This document shows, in pieces, positions 1 through 11,994 of a stretch of DNA of 64,000 nt; positions within the stretch are counted from its first letter, which is position 1, and every line of letters starts with the position of its first letter. The notes beneath the pieces were generated by a model, which was given only the letters and a program-made list of their open reading frames with translations, was not told the origin of the DNA and ran no database searches. Location: the NCBI RefSeq assembly GCF_014905175.1, contig NC_057790.1:10535298-10599297 (forward strand), given 5' to 3'. A program made the position numbers and the translations under genes. The DNA comes from Aphidius gifuensis. Lineage: Eukaryota > Arthropoda > Insecta > Hymenoptera > Braconidae.

Positions 1-1690
1 TCCATTGATGCCTTTTGATGGACACCTGTTTCTTAAATAATTGGCAGTAGCTATTGCTTCAGCCCAAAAGTGTCCCTTTAAATTTGCTTGTAATAGCATG
101 CACCTTGCCATATCATATAATGTCCTGTTCTTTCTTTCTGCAATACCATTTTGCTGTGGTGTATGTGCCACAGTTAGTCTTCTAATAATTCCAGCATCAG
201 ATAAAAACTTATCAAATTCATTATTTAAATATTCAGTTCCCCTGTCACATTGTAATTGTTTAATCTTCATGTTTGTCTGTGTTTCCACTATGCTTTTATA
301 TTCTTTGAATGCTTTTAAAGCTTGATTCTTGTGCTTTAAAAATTTTACAGTGCACATTCGAGAAAAATCATCGATAAATGTAATCACAAACCTCATACCA
401 CCTTTGGAGGGTGTAAGGTCCAGCCAAGTCTGTATGTATAATTTCAAGTAATTTTGTTTTTCTTTGTGACTTCTTTGGGAATGACCTTTGACAACATTTT
501 CCTTTAATACAAATTTCACATTGTGGTGTTTCAATGTCATTAAAATTTATATTTAATTGTTTCAACAACAATCTTAAATCTTTATAATTAACATGACCAA
601 GTTTTTGGTGCCACAACAACAAACTTTTATTTTTATTTTCACTTGACAAGTTTGCTTTTTCAATTTCTTCACTAACAAAATATAAACCATTTTCTTTTCT
701 TGCAACAACAACAAACTTATTATCTTTATCTAATATTTTTGCTTTATCTTTATCAAACAATATTGTAAAACCATTATCTGTAATTTTTCCAACTGATAAT
801 AACTGTGTTCTAAGGTTAGGTACCAATAGTGTATTATCCAATCTCACTATTCTGTTTTCATCATTATTTTTAATTTTAATTTTTATTGTTCCTTGTGAAT
901 CAATAGCTGCTGTTGTATCATTAGCCATATTTACACTTGTGCCAATACATCCCTTTTTATTTATAAATTTATTTTCATGAGAGCTCATATGTGACGTTGA
1001 CCCGCTGTCAAGACACCATTTATATTGTTTATGTTCATTTTTGTATGTATGCATTGACGATTCACATGTAGCGACTTGTGAATACCATCCAGTTTCATCC
1101 GCCATTTGTGTCGTTTCATTATTATGATTCACATTAAAATTACAGTCGGCAATTTTGTGGCCAACTTTACCACACTTGTAACATTTTATTTGAAACTTGT
1201 ATTTATTATAATTATTTGATGCATTATGATTATTATTTTTACCTTGAGTTTTTTCAATGTTTTTATTATTATTGTTGTATCTATTTTGTTTCCAACTTTG
1301 TTTATTATTACATGTTGACACAAAAGCATTTGTTTTATTATTATTTGTATTTTCACAATCTTTAACTTGTCTTGCATCACTTTCTTCAAGGATTTTTATT
1401 TTTAAAGCCTCTGGATTTGGCAATGAGTCACGACTTTCTATGGCACATCGAAAGTTCTCGAAACTTGCCGGAAGATTATACAACAGCATAACTGACAACA
1501 TATCCTCGTTGATGACTATGTCCATGTCCAACAATTTATCTACTGAACTCATAAACTCACTTATATGCTCTCTTACATTTTGATTTTCATCCATTTTATT
1601 CAAGATTAATTTTTTCAACAACGTGGCTTTTCTTGCCGGTCCACTTGATTGATATATCTCATGCAATGTGTTCCAGATGATAAATTTTTT
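1..1690 (-). pseudogene. Copia-type (Ty1/copia) retrotransposon gag-pol fragment
   Basis: Minus-strand reading shows, in order, a Copia gag region (UBN2-like, about residues 1-125 of the open part), a CCHC zinc knuckle (CYKCGKVGHKIADC, about residue 162), an aspartic protease site (LDSGS, about 219), the gag-pre-integrase HHCC region (WHQKLGH...CEICIKGKC) and the start of the integrase core (HTDLAGP). A one-base frameshift near 405-415 moves the integrase into another frame. There it continues to the window edge with FIDDFSR, CDRGTEY and HTPQQNG motifs. The gag start is missing: the reading frame stays open to about 1690 and then runs into a T-rich tract. Reverse transcriptase and RNase H would lie outside the window. 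The frameshift and 5' truncation make this a dead copy. Confidence 0.9.
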
Positions 1691-2295
1691 TTTTTTTATT
1701 TATTTAAAAAATTGTAATAAACAAATCTAATTTGAAAGAATTTTCCATTCTTATTTAAGCTTTAAGGTTGTTTTTAAATCGCATGACCGGGCGACGTTTT
1801 GGGATCACAAGGGTACTTACAAACGCATGTTAAATAAAAAAATTATAGCGCACCCTCATGCCTAAAATCTTTTCACTTTACTGATGCGTCATAAGTAGTG
1901 TGAGTTTTGCCGGCTTATATTTACAGACACTAATACTACTCTAGCAATAAACATTCAGAGGGAAGTTCCAAAACCGTACATTTCTTGTAAGAGAAGGATA
2001 GAAGAAGAGATAGAAGTTTGAGCCAGAAGAGATAGAGAGAAGGATAGAGCTAGAAGAATAAAACCGAACGACGGTATTGGAACTTACCCCAAATTTTCAA
2101 TGTAATTTAGCCGGCTGAAACCCGTAAATTCAAAAAGTAATTAGCCAATATCTTTTAAACGGCACTGAGGAAATGGATAATTTTTAGTGTTCCGTAGGAC
2201 ACTTATGTTTTCACTTTTCGTGTGACTTTTTGTTATTTCGCGATAAAAATAAAAGTTATGAATCGAATTGGCTTCTATGAAGCCCATTAAGTTCC
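1691..2295. other. intergenic; short resemblance to the 10.9-11.4 kb element
   Basis: No gene is visible. Words at 1850-1960 (TTCACTTTACTG, CCGG, CACTAATACTACT, and CCTCATGCCTAAAATC) recur, partly inverted, in the TTAA-flanked element at 10922-11437. This stretch is probably a decayed relative of it. Confidence 0.35.
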
Positions 2296-3085
2296 ATTTT
2301 TTTTCCCAAAAGCAATCATCGTATTTATTTTCAATTTTTGGCCCTTATCAGTTGTGATAGTGCCATTTTTCTACAGGGCCCAATTTCAAATATTGACGGA
2401 TCGGATCCGGCAATGATTCAATCGACGACGCTTCATCTGTAGACTCTACGATATTTTTTTGAAGTTTTTTGGTCGTTTATTTTTTTTTTTATTAAACAAA
2501 ATGTAGTGTCAGAATTTGTTTTTGCAAGATATTTTTCGAACCGCCGAACCGAATTAGTTGATGTTAAATGAAATTTATGTTTTTTTTTTTCCCAAAAGCA
2601 ATCATCGTATTTATTTTCAATTTTCGGCCCTTATCAGTTGTGATAGTGCCATTTTTCTACAGGGCCCAATTTCAAATATTGACGGATCGGATCCGGCAAT
2701 GATTCAATCGACGACGCTTCATCTGTAGACTCTCCGATATTTTTTTGAAATTTTTTAGTCGTTTATTTTTTTTTTTATTAAACAAAATGTAGTGTCAGAA
2801 TTTGTTTTTGCAAGATATTTTTTGAACCGCCGAACCGAATTAGTTGATGTTGAATGAAATCTATGTTTTTTTTTCTTCCCAAAAGCAATTATCATATTTA
2901 TTTTCAATTTTTGGGCCTTATTAGATTTTATATTTCCATTTTTCGATAGGGCCCAATTTCAAATATTGACGCATCGGATCCGGCAATGATTCAATCGACG
3001 ACGCTTTATCTGTAGACTCTCCGATATTTTTTTGAAATTTTTTGGTCGTTTATTTTTTTTTTTCATTAAACAACAGAAATAAACA
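2296..3085. repeat. tandem repeat, about 286 bp, 3 copies
   Basis: CCCAAAAGCAAT(C/T)AT recurs at about 2305, 2591 and 2878, giving periods of 286 and 287 bp. Each unit carries GGGCCCAATTTCAAATATTG followed by GATCCGGCAATGATTCAATC. Copies 1 and 2 are nearly identical and copy 3 is more diverged. The flanks carry GTGTTCCGTAGGA (about 2188) and its reverse complement (about 3179), so the array may sit inside a roughly 1-kb inverted-end element. Confidence 0.85.
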
Positions 3086-3193
3086 ACATTAGAAAATAAA
3101 ACAAAACAAAAAAAAAAGTCATTTATTTTACAACAAAATGAAAAAACAAATCAAACAACAAAAAAAAAAATAAAAAATCCTACGGAACACTTA

Positions 3194-3520
3194 GGGTGCA
3201 CCTTGGGGGACTTGACTATATTTTTTTTTTCATTGATTTCGTATTTGTAAAGTGTACAAATCTGTAGAAAAAAATCAAAATTTAAATTAAGAGCTTTAAA
3301 AGTACAAGCGAAAACGTACCTATACTCCCTATGCTTGCGTGTTAAAGTTGTCAACTTTGACACTAATTATCTGGATTTTTGACGCAGAAGAAAATTACGA
3401 AAAAATTCCATCAAATAGATAATTATTTCATTTAAACCTTAAAAAAAAAAAATCGAAAACTAAATTACGGGAATTTCATTTGAAAACAACCTTAAAAGAA
3501 TACTGAGAAAAATTTTAATA
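3194..3520. other. no recognised feature
   Basis: AT-rich sequence. The short open frames here are not coding-like. Confidence 0.4.
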
Positions 3521-3734
3521 TAGTATATTGTTTTACGAGGGCGCGATGTTGGTGTTTCTAGCACGATTATGCGTTGAGCGAGACGCATGCGCGAAACGTT
3601 GGTGAGATGGTAAAATTTCGATGTCAAGCGACATCGAAATTTTACCATCGAGCCAACGTCTCGACCGTGTGTCGAGCGATAATGCATAATCAAGCCAGAA
3701 ACAACAACATTGGCCCGAGTGAAACATACTATTT
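3521..3734. repeat. fold-back element with arms of about 105 bp
   Basis: The sequence folds around 3626-3629. The inner 20 bp (GATGGTAAAATTTCGATGTC) pair perfectly with their complement. The pairing continues imperfectly out to TAGTAT...(T/C)TTTAC(G/T)AGGG at one end and its complement at the other. This is MITE-like. The open frames seen on both strands here are by-products of the palindrome. Confidence 0.8.
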
Positions 3735-4349
3735 TTTACTATTAGTACTCGAGTTACGCTAATAAAAAATATGTGGGACCGAAAGGGGCTTGCTTGACGA
3801 AAGAAAATTTTAAATGTGAAGCAATAACAATAGAATCTAATTTTTTATTTTTTTTAAATTAAAAATTTATACAAAAATTAATTAAAAAATAAATAATTTT
3901 ATTCATTAATTTTAATAGTTATCACATAAAAAAGACAAATCAACTTTAAATAATTTCAATTTTGATAACCAGTCTAATATTATACATCTAACTATTCATT
4001 AGTCATGTTTACAATCATTTTTGTTATTGTAAAATAAGATTAACCTCACACATGAAAAAAAATAAAATGTCAAACAAAAATCACTATTATTTTCAAGTCT
4101 GACAACTTTCATTTTTTTTTTTTTATTTCAAACAATTTATTTTTTAATTAATTTTGAAAATATTGTTTTAATTGTTTAACTATTACTTTTTTTTATAACA
4201 AATTTTTAACACTGATAAATAAAAAAAAATGTAGACAATCAGCTGCTGGACTGATTTAATGCGTAGATGTATAAAGATACATACACATATATATATACAC
4301 AAAAATCATACGGCGCATGCTCGATGACAGCTCCACAGTTTAATGTTTA
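3735..4349. other. no recognised feature
   Basis: AT-rich and low complexity, with several poly-A/T tracts. Confidence 0.4.
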
Positions 4350-4402
4350 CGCATACAACGATATTTGGTGTGTCGCATACACACCAAATATCGTTGTATG
4401 CG
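4350..4402. repeat. perfect hairpin, 24-bp arms, 5-bp loop
   Basis: CGCATACAACGATATTTGGT plus GTGT at 4350-4373 is exactly complementary to 4379-4402 across a CGCAT loop. No gene is associated with it. Confidence 0.9.
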
Positions 4403-4851
4403 TTATTTTTTTTTTGGAGGGGGTAAGTTTCCCGCATTATTTCAACTATGTTCCAAACAAGTACTTTCCGAACTAAATTCAGTGTCAGAAACTAGTGTTT
4501 CTCGAGTACGGATAGTAAAAAATATTAATTTAGATAATGAGATCATAATTTTTTAGTTCATTTATTTATTCAAAGTTCAAGTTTATAATCTTAAAAATAA
4601 TTTCAGGTTTTATATATCAGTGATATATAACTGAGAAATTTTACATATATGTACTATTAATATTGCATCATCATGGCTGGAAATAAAATTGCAATGTTAT
4701 TAATAATGATAAATATAAGATGACATACGTCAACGTATATCTATCTACATGTTGTTTTTTTTAGATAACTACTAAATAATATTTTTTTATAAAGTATGAT
4801 ATTTGATTAAAAAAAAATAACGATGATAGGATAATATTTTTTTCAATGTTT

Positions 4852-5995
4852 TTAAATTTCTTCTTCAAGTTTTTTCATAATACCATCTGTTAATAAACAC
4901 TTGAACCAAGAATTTAAACACAACAAATATTCTATATTTTCATCACTCAGTTTATTACGATGTTTTCTTAAACCCAATCCAGCAGTCGAGAACAAACGTT
5001 CAACTGGTGTGCTTGATGCACATATTGCCAATAAATCTTTAGCCATTTTGGCCAATCTTGGAAAATTGTTTTGATTAACTTTCCACCAATCTAGAATATT
5101 ATTTTTTTGATCAGCTCGTGGCATGTTTGAATAACTTTCTAATTCTGATTCCCAGTCTTGGTTTTTTTTTCTACCAGTGCTGTATAGTTCATTCATACTT
5201 TTAGTATATTCATCTGAATCACTATCAAATGCCTCTTGAATTGTTTCATTGTTTTCATTAATTGTATCAGCATCTTTTGTTCTGTAAATATCTTGGAAGG
5301 TAATATATGATTCTTTTTTTAATTTTTCCCCCCAAGAAGTCCTTTCAAATATTTCAAGCTTATGTCGGGGATCAAGAATTAGTACAGCACAATAAATCCA
5401 ATCCGACTTGTGATAGTGTTTTAATATTTTATCACGACCAGCTTGAAAAGCACGAATCAAAGTCTCATCAATGACTGTTTTATTATTTTTTTTATCAATG
5501 TCATGTTCAATGTCACTCTTTTCTGAGAATACTTTAAAGCTTTTCAAAAATTTTTAGATCGTCTGGAGCAACGACCATTCATGGTCAGTGATGTCCAAGT
5601 GTTGTAAATTTAAATCTTTGTCTGATGTAAGAAATGAGATTGATTTTTTCATTTTAATACCAGCAGTAATCAAATCATGACTACTATTCCATCTTGTTGA
5701 TACATCTAGAGGCAATTCATTCTTTTTTTCTTCATGAACATGACAATAGCTTTCAAGTTTTTTACTCAGTTGTTGAGACCTTTTTAATTTTTTACAAATA
5801 CCTCGTAATTTAAGAAGTGGTGGAAGTTTCTTGTTGTGATCTTTATCATGATTATCTTCTGAGCTATCATCCTCATACAAATCATAAAAATCTTTGTCTG
5901 ACTCAACATCAACATGTAATTCTTTGAGCACATTTTGTGCAGCTAAATTAAAAATGTGTGGAAAGCAATGAAAATGCTGCAACTCAGCTGGAAAC
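4852..5995 (-). pseudogene. hAT transposase, C-terminal half
   Basis: The reading runs on the minus strand. The part nearer 5995 has CFPHIFNLAAQNVLKEL, then an acidic spacer, then LPLDVSTRWNSSHDL, the usual hAT core motif. After an in-frame TAA at about 5548-5550 the frame continues through LDPRHKLE to the hAT C-terminal dimerisation domain (DWWKVNQNNFPRLAKMAKD, then STPVERLFSTAG, RNKLSDENIEYLLCLNSWF). It ends at a stop near 4852. It is ZBED-like/hAT-Ac in style. The internal stop makes it non-functional. It is continuous with 6951-7612, from which it is separated only by the insertion at 5996-6950. Confidence 0.92.
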
Positions 5996-6950
5996 TGTTA
6001 CGTACCAGGCTAATTAATTTATTTTAACTATGAAATAGCAAAAAGAAGAAAGAACGTTTGACAAAAAAAATAATAATATAATAAATTGACAATAATAAAA
6101 ATTAATGAGCCTGATATTTAACGTATTTTATAAAAATCCTCTTGTTTTGTTATTCCCTATAGGGTAACGGGTTAGGAGGGAATGTGTAATTTTTGTAGAT
6201 TCTACCTTGTTGTGGATTATCCAAAATTAAATTATAGAGAGCGTGTCAATCTGGATGGTCGCCTGATGATGTTGATAATCTAGAATAATCCAATAGGTAA
6301 CACAAACTCGTAGCACAGAAAAACAACACCCCGGAAAAATGTCACAGTCAATATATTTTTAATATTAGGAACAGTCAATTTATAAACGGAAAAATAACAA
6401 TTGAAACACAAAGATTATTTAATTTAAATTCACTTTTAAAATTTTATTTATTAGAAACGTAAAAGTTCAATTGATTTTATTATTTATTTAATTTGATTTG
6501 ATTTATAAAATTTTAAATATAATAATTAATTTAGATATTGTCCAAACAAAAGTTGTCGCAAGAGTGGAGCTCCTTGAATTCTAAAATAATAATTCCCATA
6601 AAAAATGAAATTAAAAAGTAGGGATGATCTTAGGTGGAAACATCTTAGCCAATTATATTTTACCTGTCCCACGATAGTCAGCATTAGAGAATTATTTGTA
6701 ACGTCAACGGATGTAAAATATCGAGTAGCTAAGGTGACTTTGAACTACGGTTTGCAAAAATAATTTAAAAATAAAAAATATAATACATATTGTGACAAAC
6801 AAGTAAAATGTTGATTTTGCTAAAATAATCAAAAAATAAAAAGGAAAAATTTTAACTGCCTACTCGGTATTTTATATGCCCTTGAATTTACTAAATATTT
6901 TATTTATTTATTTATTTATTTATTTATAATATTGATAGCAAGACGTAACA
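5996..6950. mobile_element. solo-LTR-like insertion in the hAT gene (955 bp)
   Basis: The sequence begins TGTTACGT and ends ACGTAACA, the inverted TG...CA ends of an LTR. It is flanked on both sides by AAAC (5992-5995 and 6951-6954), a 4-bp target duplication. Removing the insert and one AAAC restores the hAT reading frame at the junction, so both boundaries are exact. No coding sequence is seen inside. It contains a (TTTA)n tract at about 6898-6927. The LTR superfamily (Gypsy or BEL/Pao) cannot be told from the sequence alone. Confidence 0.85.
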
Positions 6951-7612
6951 AAACCCAATATTTTTTTTATTTAGTTTTTTTTCTACTTCCTCAATAAATA
7001 CTTTGTTGACTGAAGCATTGTCTACTGTAATACCTTGAATTTTTTTTTCCAAATCTGCTTCACTTAGACAAGCAACAAACATTTTAGCAATGTCAACACC
7101 AGCATGGAGTCCTTGACATGGAATAAAATCAATTGCCAATGAGCACATCCTCCAACCATCGTTGATAAAATGACCAGTTACACCATAATATGACTTGGTA
7201 CGAATTGAAGTCCAACCATTAACTGTGAATGATATTTTAGAATCATTTTCTTTCAACTTGTTCATCACCATGGCCCTGGATTTATTGTAGGTGTTAATAA
7301 CTGCTGTTGTCATAGCTGTACGACATAGAGGTTTTGAATAAGGATTTATTCCATGAAAGTATTGTTAAGTCAAGTCATTATCGAAAAAACTGAGTGGAAG
7401 ATATTTACCAGCAACCCATTCTACTGATTTTGAAATAAATTTCTCTTGATTCCAAACCTACAATATTATTTTTGAATGTATTAAACACCTGTTAAAATAT
7501 AAAAAACGGTCTAACAAAAAAAAAATTGTCGAAGTACCTGGTTTTTTTTCACTGTGATCTAAAACGTTGAGTAAAGACTGCTGTTTTTTATCTTGAACTC
7601 CTTTGGTGGCAT
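6951..7612 (-). pseudogene. hAT transposase, N-terminal half
   Basis: The open part at 6951-7313 has the hAT core (FTVNGWTSIRTKSYYGVTGH, AIDFIPCQGLHAG, then GITVDNASVNKVF). The reading can be followed further upstream through KWVAGKYLP-like residues, broken by an in-frame TAA at about 7363-7365. A more N-terminal stretch at about 7500-7612 follows before the sequence is cut off by the inverted end of the next element at 7615. No BED zinc finger is visible. Together with 4852-5995 this is one dead transposase gene. Confidence 0.85.
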
Positions 7613-7792
7613 TCGCACTCACGCCCTTTTTCTTTTAGAAAAAAAAAATTCCTAAAAATGGCACTTACGCCCTTTTTCCATTAATGTGACGATATAAATA
7701 ATAAAATTTATAATAATAATATTCGAAATATAAATACTAATAATTATTATTAACTAATAATATTTATATTTGAATATTATTGTCAGTATTAA

Positions 7793-7826
<34 letters not shown>

Positions 7827-8029
7827 ATTCAGCGTGACATTACTCTGAAAGAAGTTTCACTTCCCCCGCGCGTACTCGCAACACGCTAATTTTTTTTTTT
7901 TTATTTTGTTATATAGTCCAACAGAATGAATCCGAGTAATATGACGACAAAATAAAAATTATAATATTAAATAATATAATATCATAATCATTTAATTTTA
8001 TAAAATATAATATAAATAATCATTCACAA

Positions 8030-8215
8030 TAATATCGTCAAATTCACGACAATTTCGTGACATTAAGGATAATATCGTCATATTCACGATAATCTCGTAA
8101 TATTAACGAAATTATCGGTGATAATATCGCTGATCATTTTGACGATCATGACGACATTCACGATACGATAATATCGTGAAAAATTGACGATACGTATTGT
8201 ATCGTATCGCGGCAA
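8030..8215. repeat. ATATCGT/ACGATA word array with a hAT-like end
   Basis: Many ATATCGT, CACGATA and TCGTGA words run up to TATCGTATCGCGGCAACACT. That end matches the GCGGCAT-type ends of the short hAT derivative at 60242-61010. It is probably one terminus of a related hAT element. Confidence 0.55.
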
Positions 8216-8816
8216 CACTAGACACAAAGAATTGTATCTGAGAGTAAAAAAAAAAAAAATTCTAAACATTTTTAGGATTATGATTTTGTTCTGCGTAATA
8301 AAAAAGAGGCTCAATGTCTGTTTTTTTATTTTTTATATTTATTTTATAAAGTAGAAATTTGTTAACAAAAAACCTTTCCCAGTAGAAAAAACAAAAAAAA
8401 AAACTAAACTAAACTAACGAAACAAACGAAACGAAAGCGAAACGATACTGACAATTTTCAATTTTACTGAAACTCACTCAAATTTAGAACCAAAAAAAAA
8501 CAAGGCTCTACGAAACCAGTAATTTTTAGGTTTAGAAGTAACCGGTACAAAACTCGACTAAATTCGAAATCGTTTTGGTTCGTGTCCAGCCTTATTGTAT
8601 TTATAGGAGAGTGCATTAGAGTATTTTTATGAACTCAGTTGGTAAGGGTTGCTAAGAAAAAGATGTGGTACACAACTTAATTTGTCTATCTACATGATTT
8701 CTTAAGCTACCTTTTTCGATAGCATTTTGGTTTATTGAACAAAATTATTAAAAGTAAGCTTGTAATTGATTTTATCTGATTAAAATACTGTAGACGAGTT
8801 TAGCTAAAGAAAGGAT

Positions 8817-9288
8817 GTACACTGCAAAAAAAAAAAAAATTCTATATTTGATAACAAAACTTCTTGAAAATAGAATTTTCGTTCTAGAAAGTTTTCAGAT
8901 TTGAAAAAAGAAAAAAAAATTCCTGTTATGAATGGGAAACTTCTTGTTAAAAGACAAAAAAACTCTTGAGACATGAAAGATTTAGATTTGAAATAAAACT
9001 AAATTGGTTTTGAATAAAGAAAAATTATACTTGTAATGACAAAAAAACTTCTGGAAATGAATGCTAAAAAGGTCTTGAATTTATTATTTAGACTTCGAGA
9101 ACAACAGTTTTGAACTTTAGAACAAGAGTTCTTGGAAAAAATCAAATTGTGTTTTAAAATGAGAAGAAAAAGATTTCTATCAAGTCAAATTTAGATTCAA
9201 TTCAAGAAGTAAATTACTACTGATCAAAATAAAAAAAAAAATTATTCATTTAACCCTACTTTTGTTAATTAACAGAAGAACAGTGTAC
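8817..9288. repeat. short element with GTACACTG ends and TTCTTGAAA-like words
   Basis: It starts GTACACTGCAAAAAA and ends GAACAGTGTAC. The interior repeats TTCTTGAAA/TTCTAGAA-like words. A related word array lies at 41100-41345. Confidence 0.55.
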
Positions 9289-9324
9289 TTTCAAATTGTG
9301 AACAATGTTTTTTTTTCCTAAACC

Positions 9325-9420
9325 TACAACCTATGAGGGAATTCGAAACCTCAACCGACGCGAACCACGATATCCTAATCCTAACGACTTTCCCACCGAG
9401 CCACGAGTGCATCTACGAGA
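9325..9420 (-). repeat. tRNA-derived SINE head
   Basis: On the minus strand there is an A-box-like TGGCTCGGTGGGAAAGTCG and, about 50 bases later, a B-box-like GGTTTCGAATTCC. There is no tRNA cloverleaf good enough for a functional tRNA. Confidence 0.55.
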
Positions 9421-9888
9421 CAAACGAAAATTTCCGTTCCTATTAAGCATGACATTTACAAATAAATATTAATCATATTCGAATTAATAAAGTAAAGTGT
9501 AATATTAAATACCTAAGAAAAAATAAAAAAAATTAGCGTGTTGCTTGAGTAACGAGTATTTGTAGTAAATAATAGACAATAATAATGCGTAATATTCGAA
9601 TATAATTAGTTAGTTAATTAATTAGTATTTATACGAATATGTCACATTAATGGAAGAAGGGCGTAAGTGCCATTTTAACTGGAAAAGGGCGTGAGTGCAG
9701 ATAAGGGCTTTGCACCTAATTAAGGCTTAAGAGGGTGTGGTATGATGAAGGGTTTTTCGTATTGATTAAAGTATAATTATGTATACAATCAATGGCCTGC
9801 ATTTCATAAATTTGTTTTGTAGCATATCAAAAAGTGATGGGGATAAAAACTGCTTTATCCTTTATCAAAGGTGGATTTTCAAGTAGGA

Positions 9889-10400
9889 ACGCACTTACGC
9901 CCTTTTTCTTTTAAAATTGACGTTTTGGCACTTCATTCTTTAATGCGACAATATAATTGATACCATCGAGATTATTACTAATATTATATTGATATTATTA
10001 TTAATCATAATATTATTGGAATTATTATTATTTATAATAATATTATTCATATATAACCATAGTATAAATAAAATAATAATTTCAAAAATATCATCGATAA
10101 TAATAATATCAATATAATATTAGTAATAATAACAATAATATTATCGATTTATAATAATATCAGTGATATTAATAATATAAATAATAACATTGACAATAAC
10201 ATTCATATATAAATATTGATAATTATTAGTATTTATATTCAAAATATTATTATTATAGATATTATTATTAATATCAATACTATTGTGAATAATTGGTAAT
10301 ATTATCAAAATTATTGTTGTTATAATTATCATTTATATATATTTATAATAATTTTATTGTTATTATAATAATGATTCTTTAAACCCGCGAGATAACTATT
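9889..10400. repeat. partial copy of the 7615-9698 family plus AATAAT-rich tract
   Basis: GCACTTACGCCCTTTTTCTT at about 9891 repeats the terminus of the 7615-9698 element. It is followed by AATATT/ATAATA low-complexity sequence to 10380. The 63-residue Ile/Asn-rich open frame here is an artefact of composition. Confidence 0.6.
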
Positions 10401-10567
10401 GCTTGATACGTTCAAATGAATTTTTTTTAAAAATCAATTATTTAAGTATTAAACTCAGTTGAACTGTTTAATAATATTTAAATAAATAAACAAACAAAAA
10501 GTCGCACACGCATACACACATAGCAGCTGACGCTCCGAGTTTATACGCTATATATAGTGCATGTATA

Positions 10568-10700
10568 ATGCTTGCCGGTATAGCAGAGAGTATAGTAGAA
10601 AGTATACGGGAGAGTAAACGCGAGAATAAACGCCAGAATATACGCCAGAGTAAACGCCAGAATATACGCCAGAGTAAACGCCAGAATATACGCGAGCGCG
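10568..10700. repeat. minisatellite, 12/24-bp unit
   Basis: AGTAAACGCCAG alternates with AATATACGCCAG, in about nine 12-bp units. An open plus-strand frame across it would encode a repetitive Arg/Lys/Gln/Asn peptide. Nothing else suggests it is expressed. Confidence 0.8.
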
Positions 10701-10921
10701 TAACGCTAGCAGGGCCTCGAATTTTTTTGCTACCCTCCGTAAAGAAGTTTCACTTCAATAAAAAATTTAGTTAAAAAAAATTTAATAAAAAATCATCTTC
10801 AGTCGGTATTTATTTTTTATATGATTATCATATTATTATCATATTAATCATATTTATTCAATAATTCAACTTCTATTCTTGTAAATTTTTGTCATTGAAA
10901 GATGAAAAAAGTATCATCATA

Positions 10922-11437
10922 TTAAGGTTGAATGTAAAAACGAATTCCCTCTACTCGATTTTGCTAATTTTTTTTTTAATCGCTAGCTAAAACTTTTGTC
11001 TATTTTATAGAATTTTTTTCAAATTTTTCGACCGTGAAATAAACTTGACCGATTTAACACGGCCGTAAACGGAAAAACCCACGTTTTGATCTGTATCTAA
11101 AAACCCCTCTACTCGAAATTACTAAATTTGATTTAGATTTGTAGTTTTTTTAATTACGAAAATTTAAAAAAAAAAATCATCAATTTCGACCGTGTTTTTT
11201 AGAAGATATTCAATCGCAAATGATTAATTAACTTCGAAATTTACTTCACTTTACTGCTGCAGTCGTAGTTGTGTGTGTTCGTGTAGGCCGGGTACACTCA
11301 TACTACTACAGAAGTGATAGTAACGGACACAGATTTTAGGCATAGAGGGCACCAATTTATTTTAAAAAGGCATGGGCTGGGGCGAGCCCCTTTGGCACAA
11401 AAAAGTTATTCGACGATGGGACTTACATTCAACCTTA
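10922..11437. mobile_element. MITE-like element with TTAA flanks
   Basis: Ends TTAAGGTTGAATGTAA and TTACATTCAACCTTAA form terminal inverted repeats bounded by TTAA on both sides, as for piggyBac-type targets. There is no coding sequence, and it is about 0.5 kb long. Confidence 0.7.
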
Positions 11438-11569
11438 ACACCTAAAGCTTCTTGAAACATGAAATAATTATTCTAAATCTAAATATTTTTGTATATAATA
11501 AAAATAAAAATGTTTCTAGTTCGTTATTAACACTCCTCAATTTTAGAAGTTAACTTATTGAAACAATTC

Positions 11570-11600
11570 AACGTATGTCTCGATTCATAAACAGTCATTA

Positions 11601-11631
<31 letters not shown>

Positions 11632-11835
11632 ATCTCTAGCTCTAGTGGTGTATTGTGTAATGAATGTAGTGTATTCTTTGTTTCTGTGGTATGTTCTTAA
11701 GAGTAACGGACGAATTTCTGAATCGTCGCTTTTTCATAGTTTTTGATTTTTTCTTTTAATTCTTGCTCAGGTCAGGTTCGGAAATGTTAAAAACAAAGAC
11801 TCTTAATGAGTTCAGGCGTATGAGCGGTACAAAGA
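11570..11835. repeat. (TAT)n tract and dispersed repeat copy
   Basis: An ATT microsatellite at about 11600-11630 is followed at 11670-11835 by a copy of a dispersed repeat (TATTCTTTGTTT...AACGNACGAATTTCTGAA...GCTC(A/G)GGTCAGG) that recurs at 18960-19110 and 20730-20850. Confidence 0.65.
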
Positions 11836-11994
11836 CTAGCTGTATGACACGTAAAGACTCGTTCGATAAATTAAATGATGTATATATGTATATTATTAAT
11901 ATTATTATTGAATATGAATTGATTTCAAAATCTTGTATATTATAAAAAAATATATATAAAGAATTTGAAAAAAATTTATTTTATTTGAATATAG

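Larger units (their letters stand above)
7615..9698. mobile_element. 2.1-kb DNA element with long terminal inverted repeats
   Basis: The left end (GCACTCACGCCCTTTT, then GGCACTTACGCCC, then CCATTAATGTGAC) is matched in reverse complement at the right end (GTCACATTAATGG..., GGGCGTAAGTGCC, GGGCGTGAGTGC). Similarity continues inward to CAACACGCTAATTTTT (about 7880) and its complement (about 9530), so the arms are about 270 bp. No transposase is seen. Other elements are nested inside (8030-8215, 8817-9288 and a SINE head). A (TTA)n tract lies at about 7795-7835. No target duplication is evident. Confidence 0.8.

Noticed and set aside
3460..3762. Overlapping proteins of 62-77 codons on both strands
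   Set aside because: Created by the fold-back palindrome at 3521-3734.
10141..10332. Ile/Asn-rich 63-codon protein
   Set aside because: Pure AATAAT low-complexity sequence.
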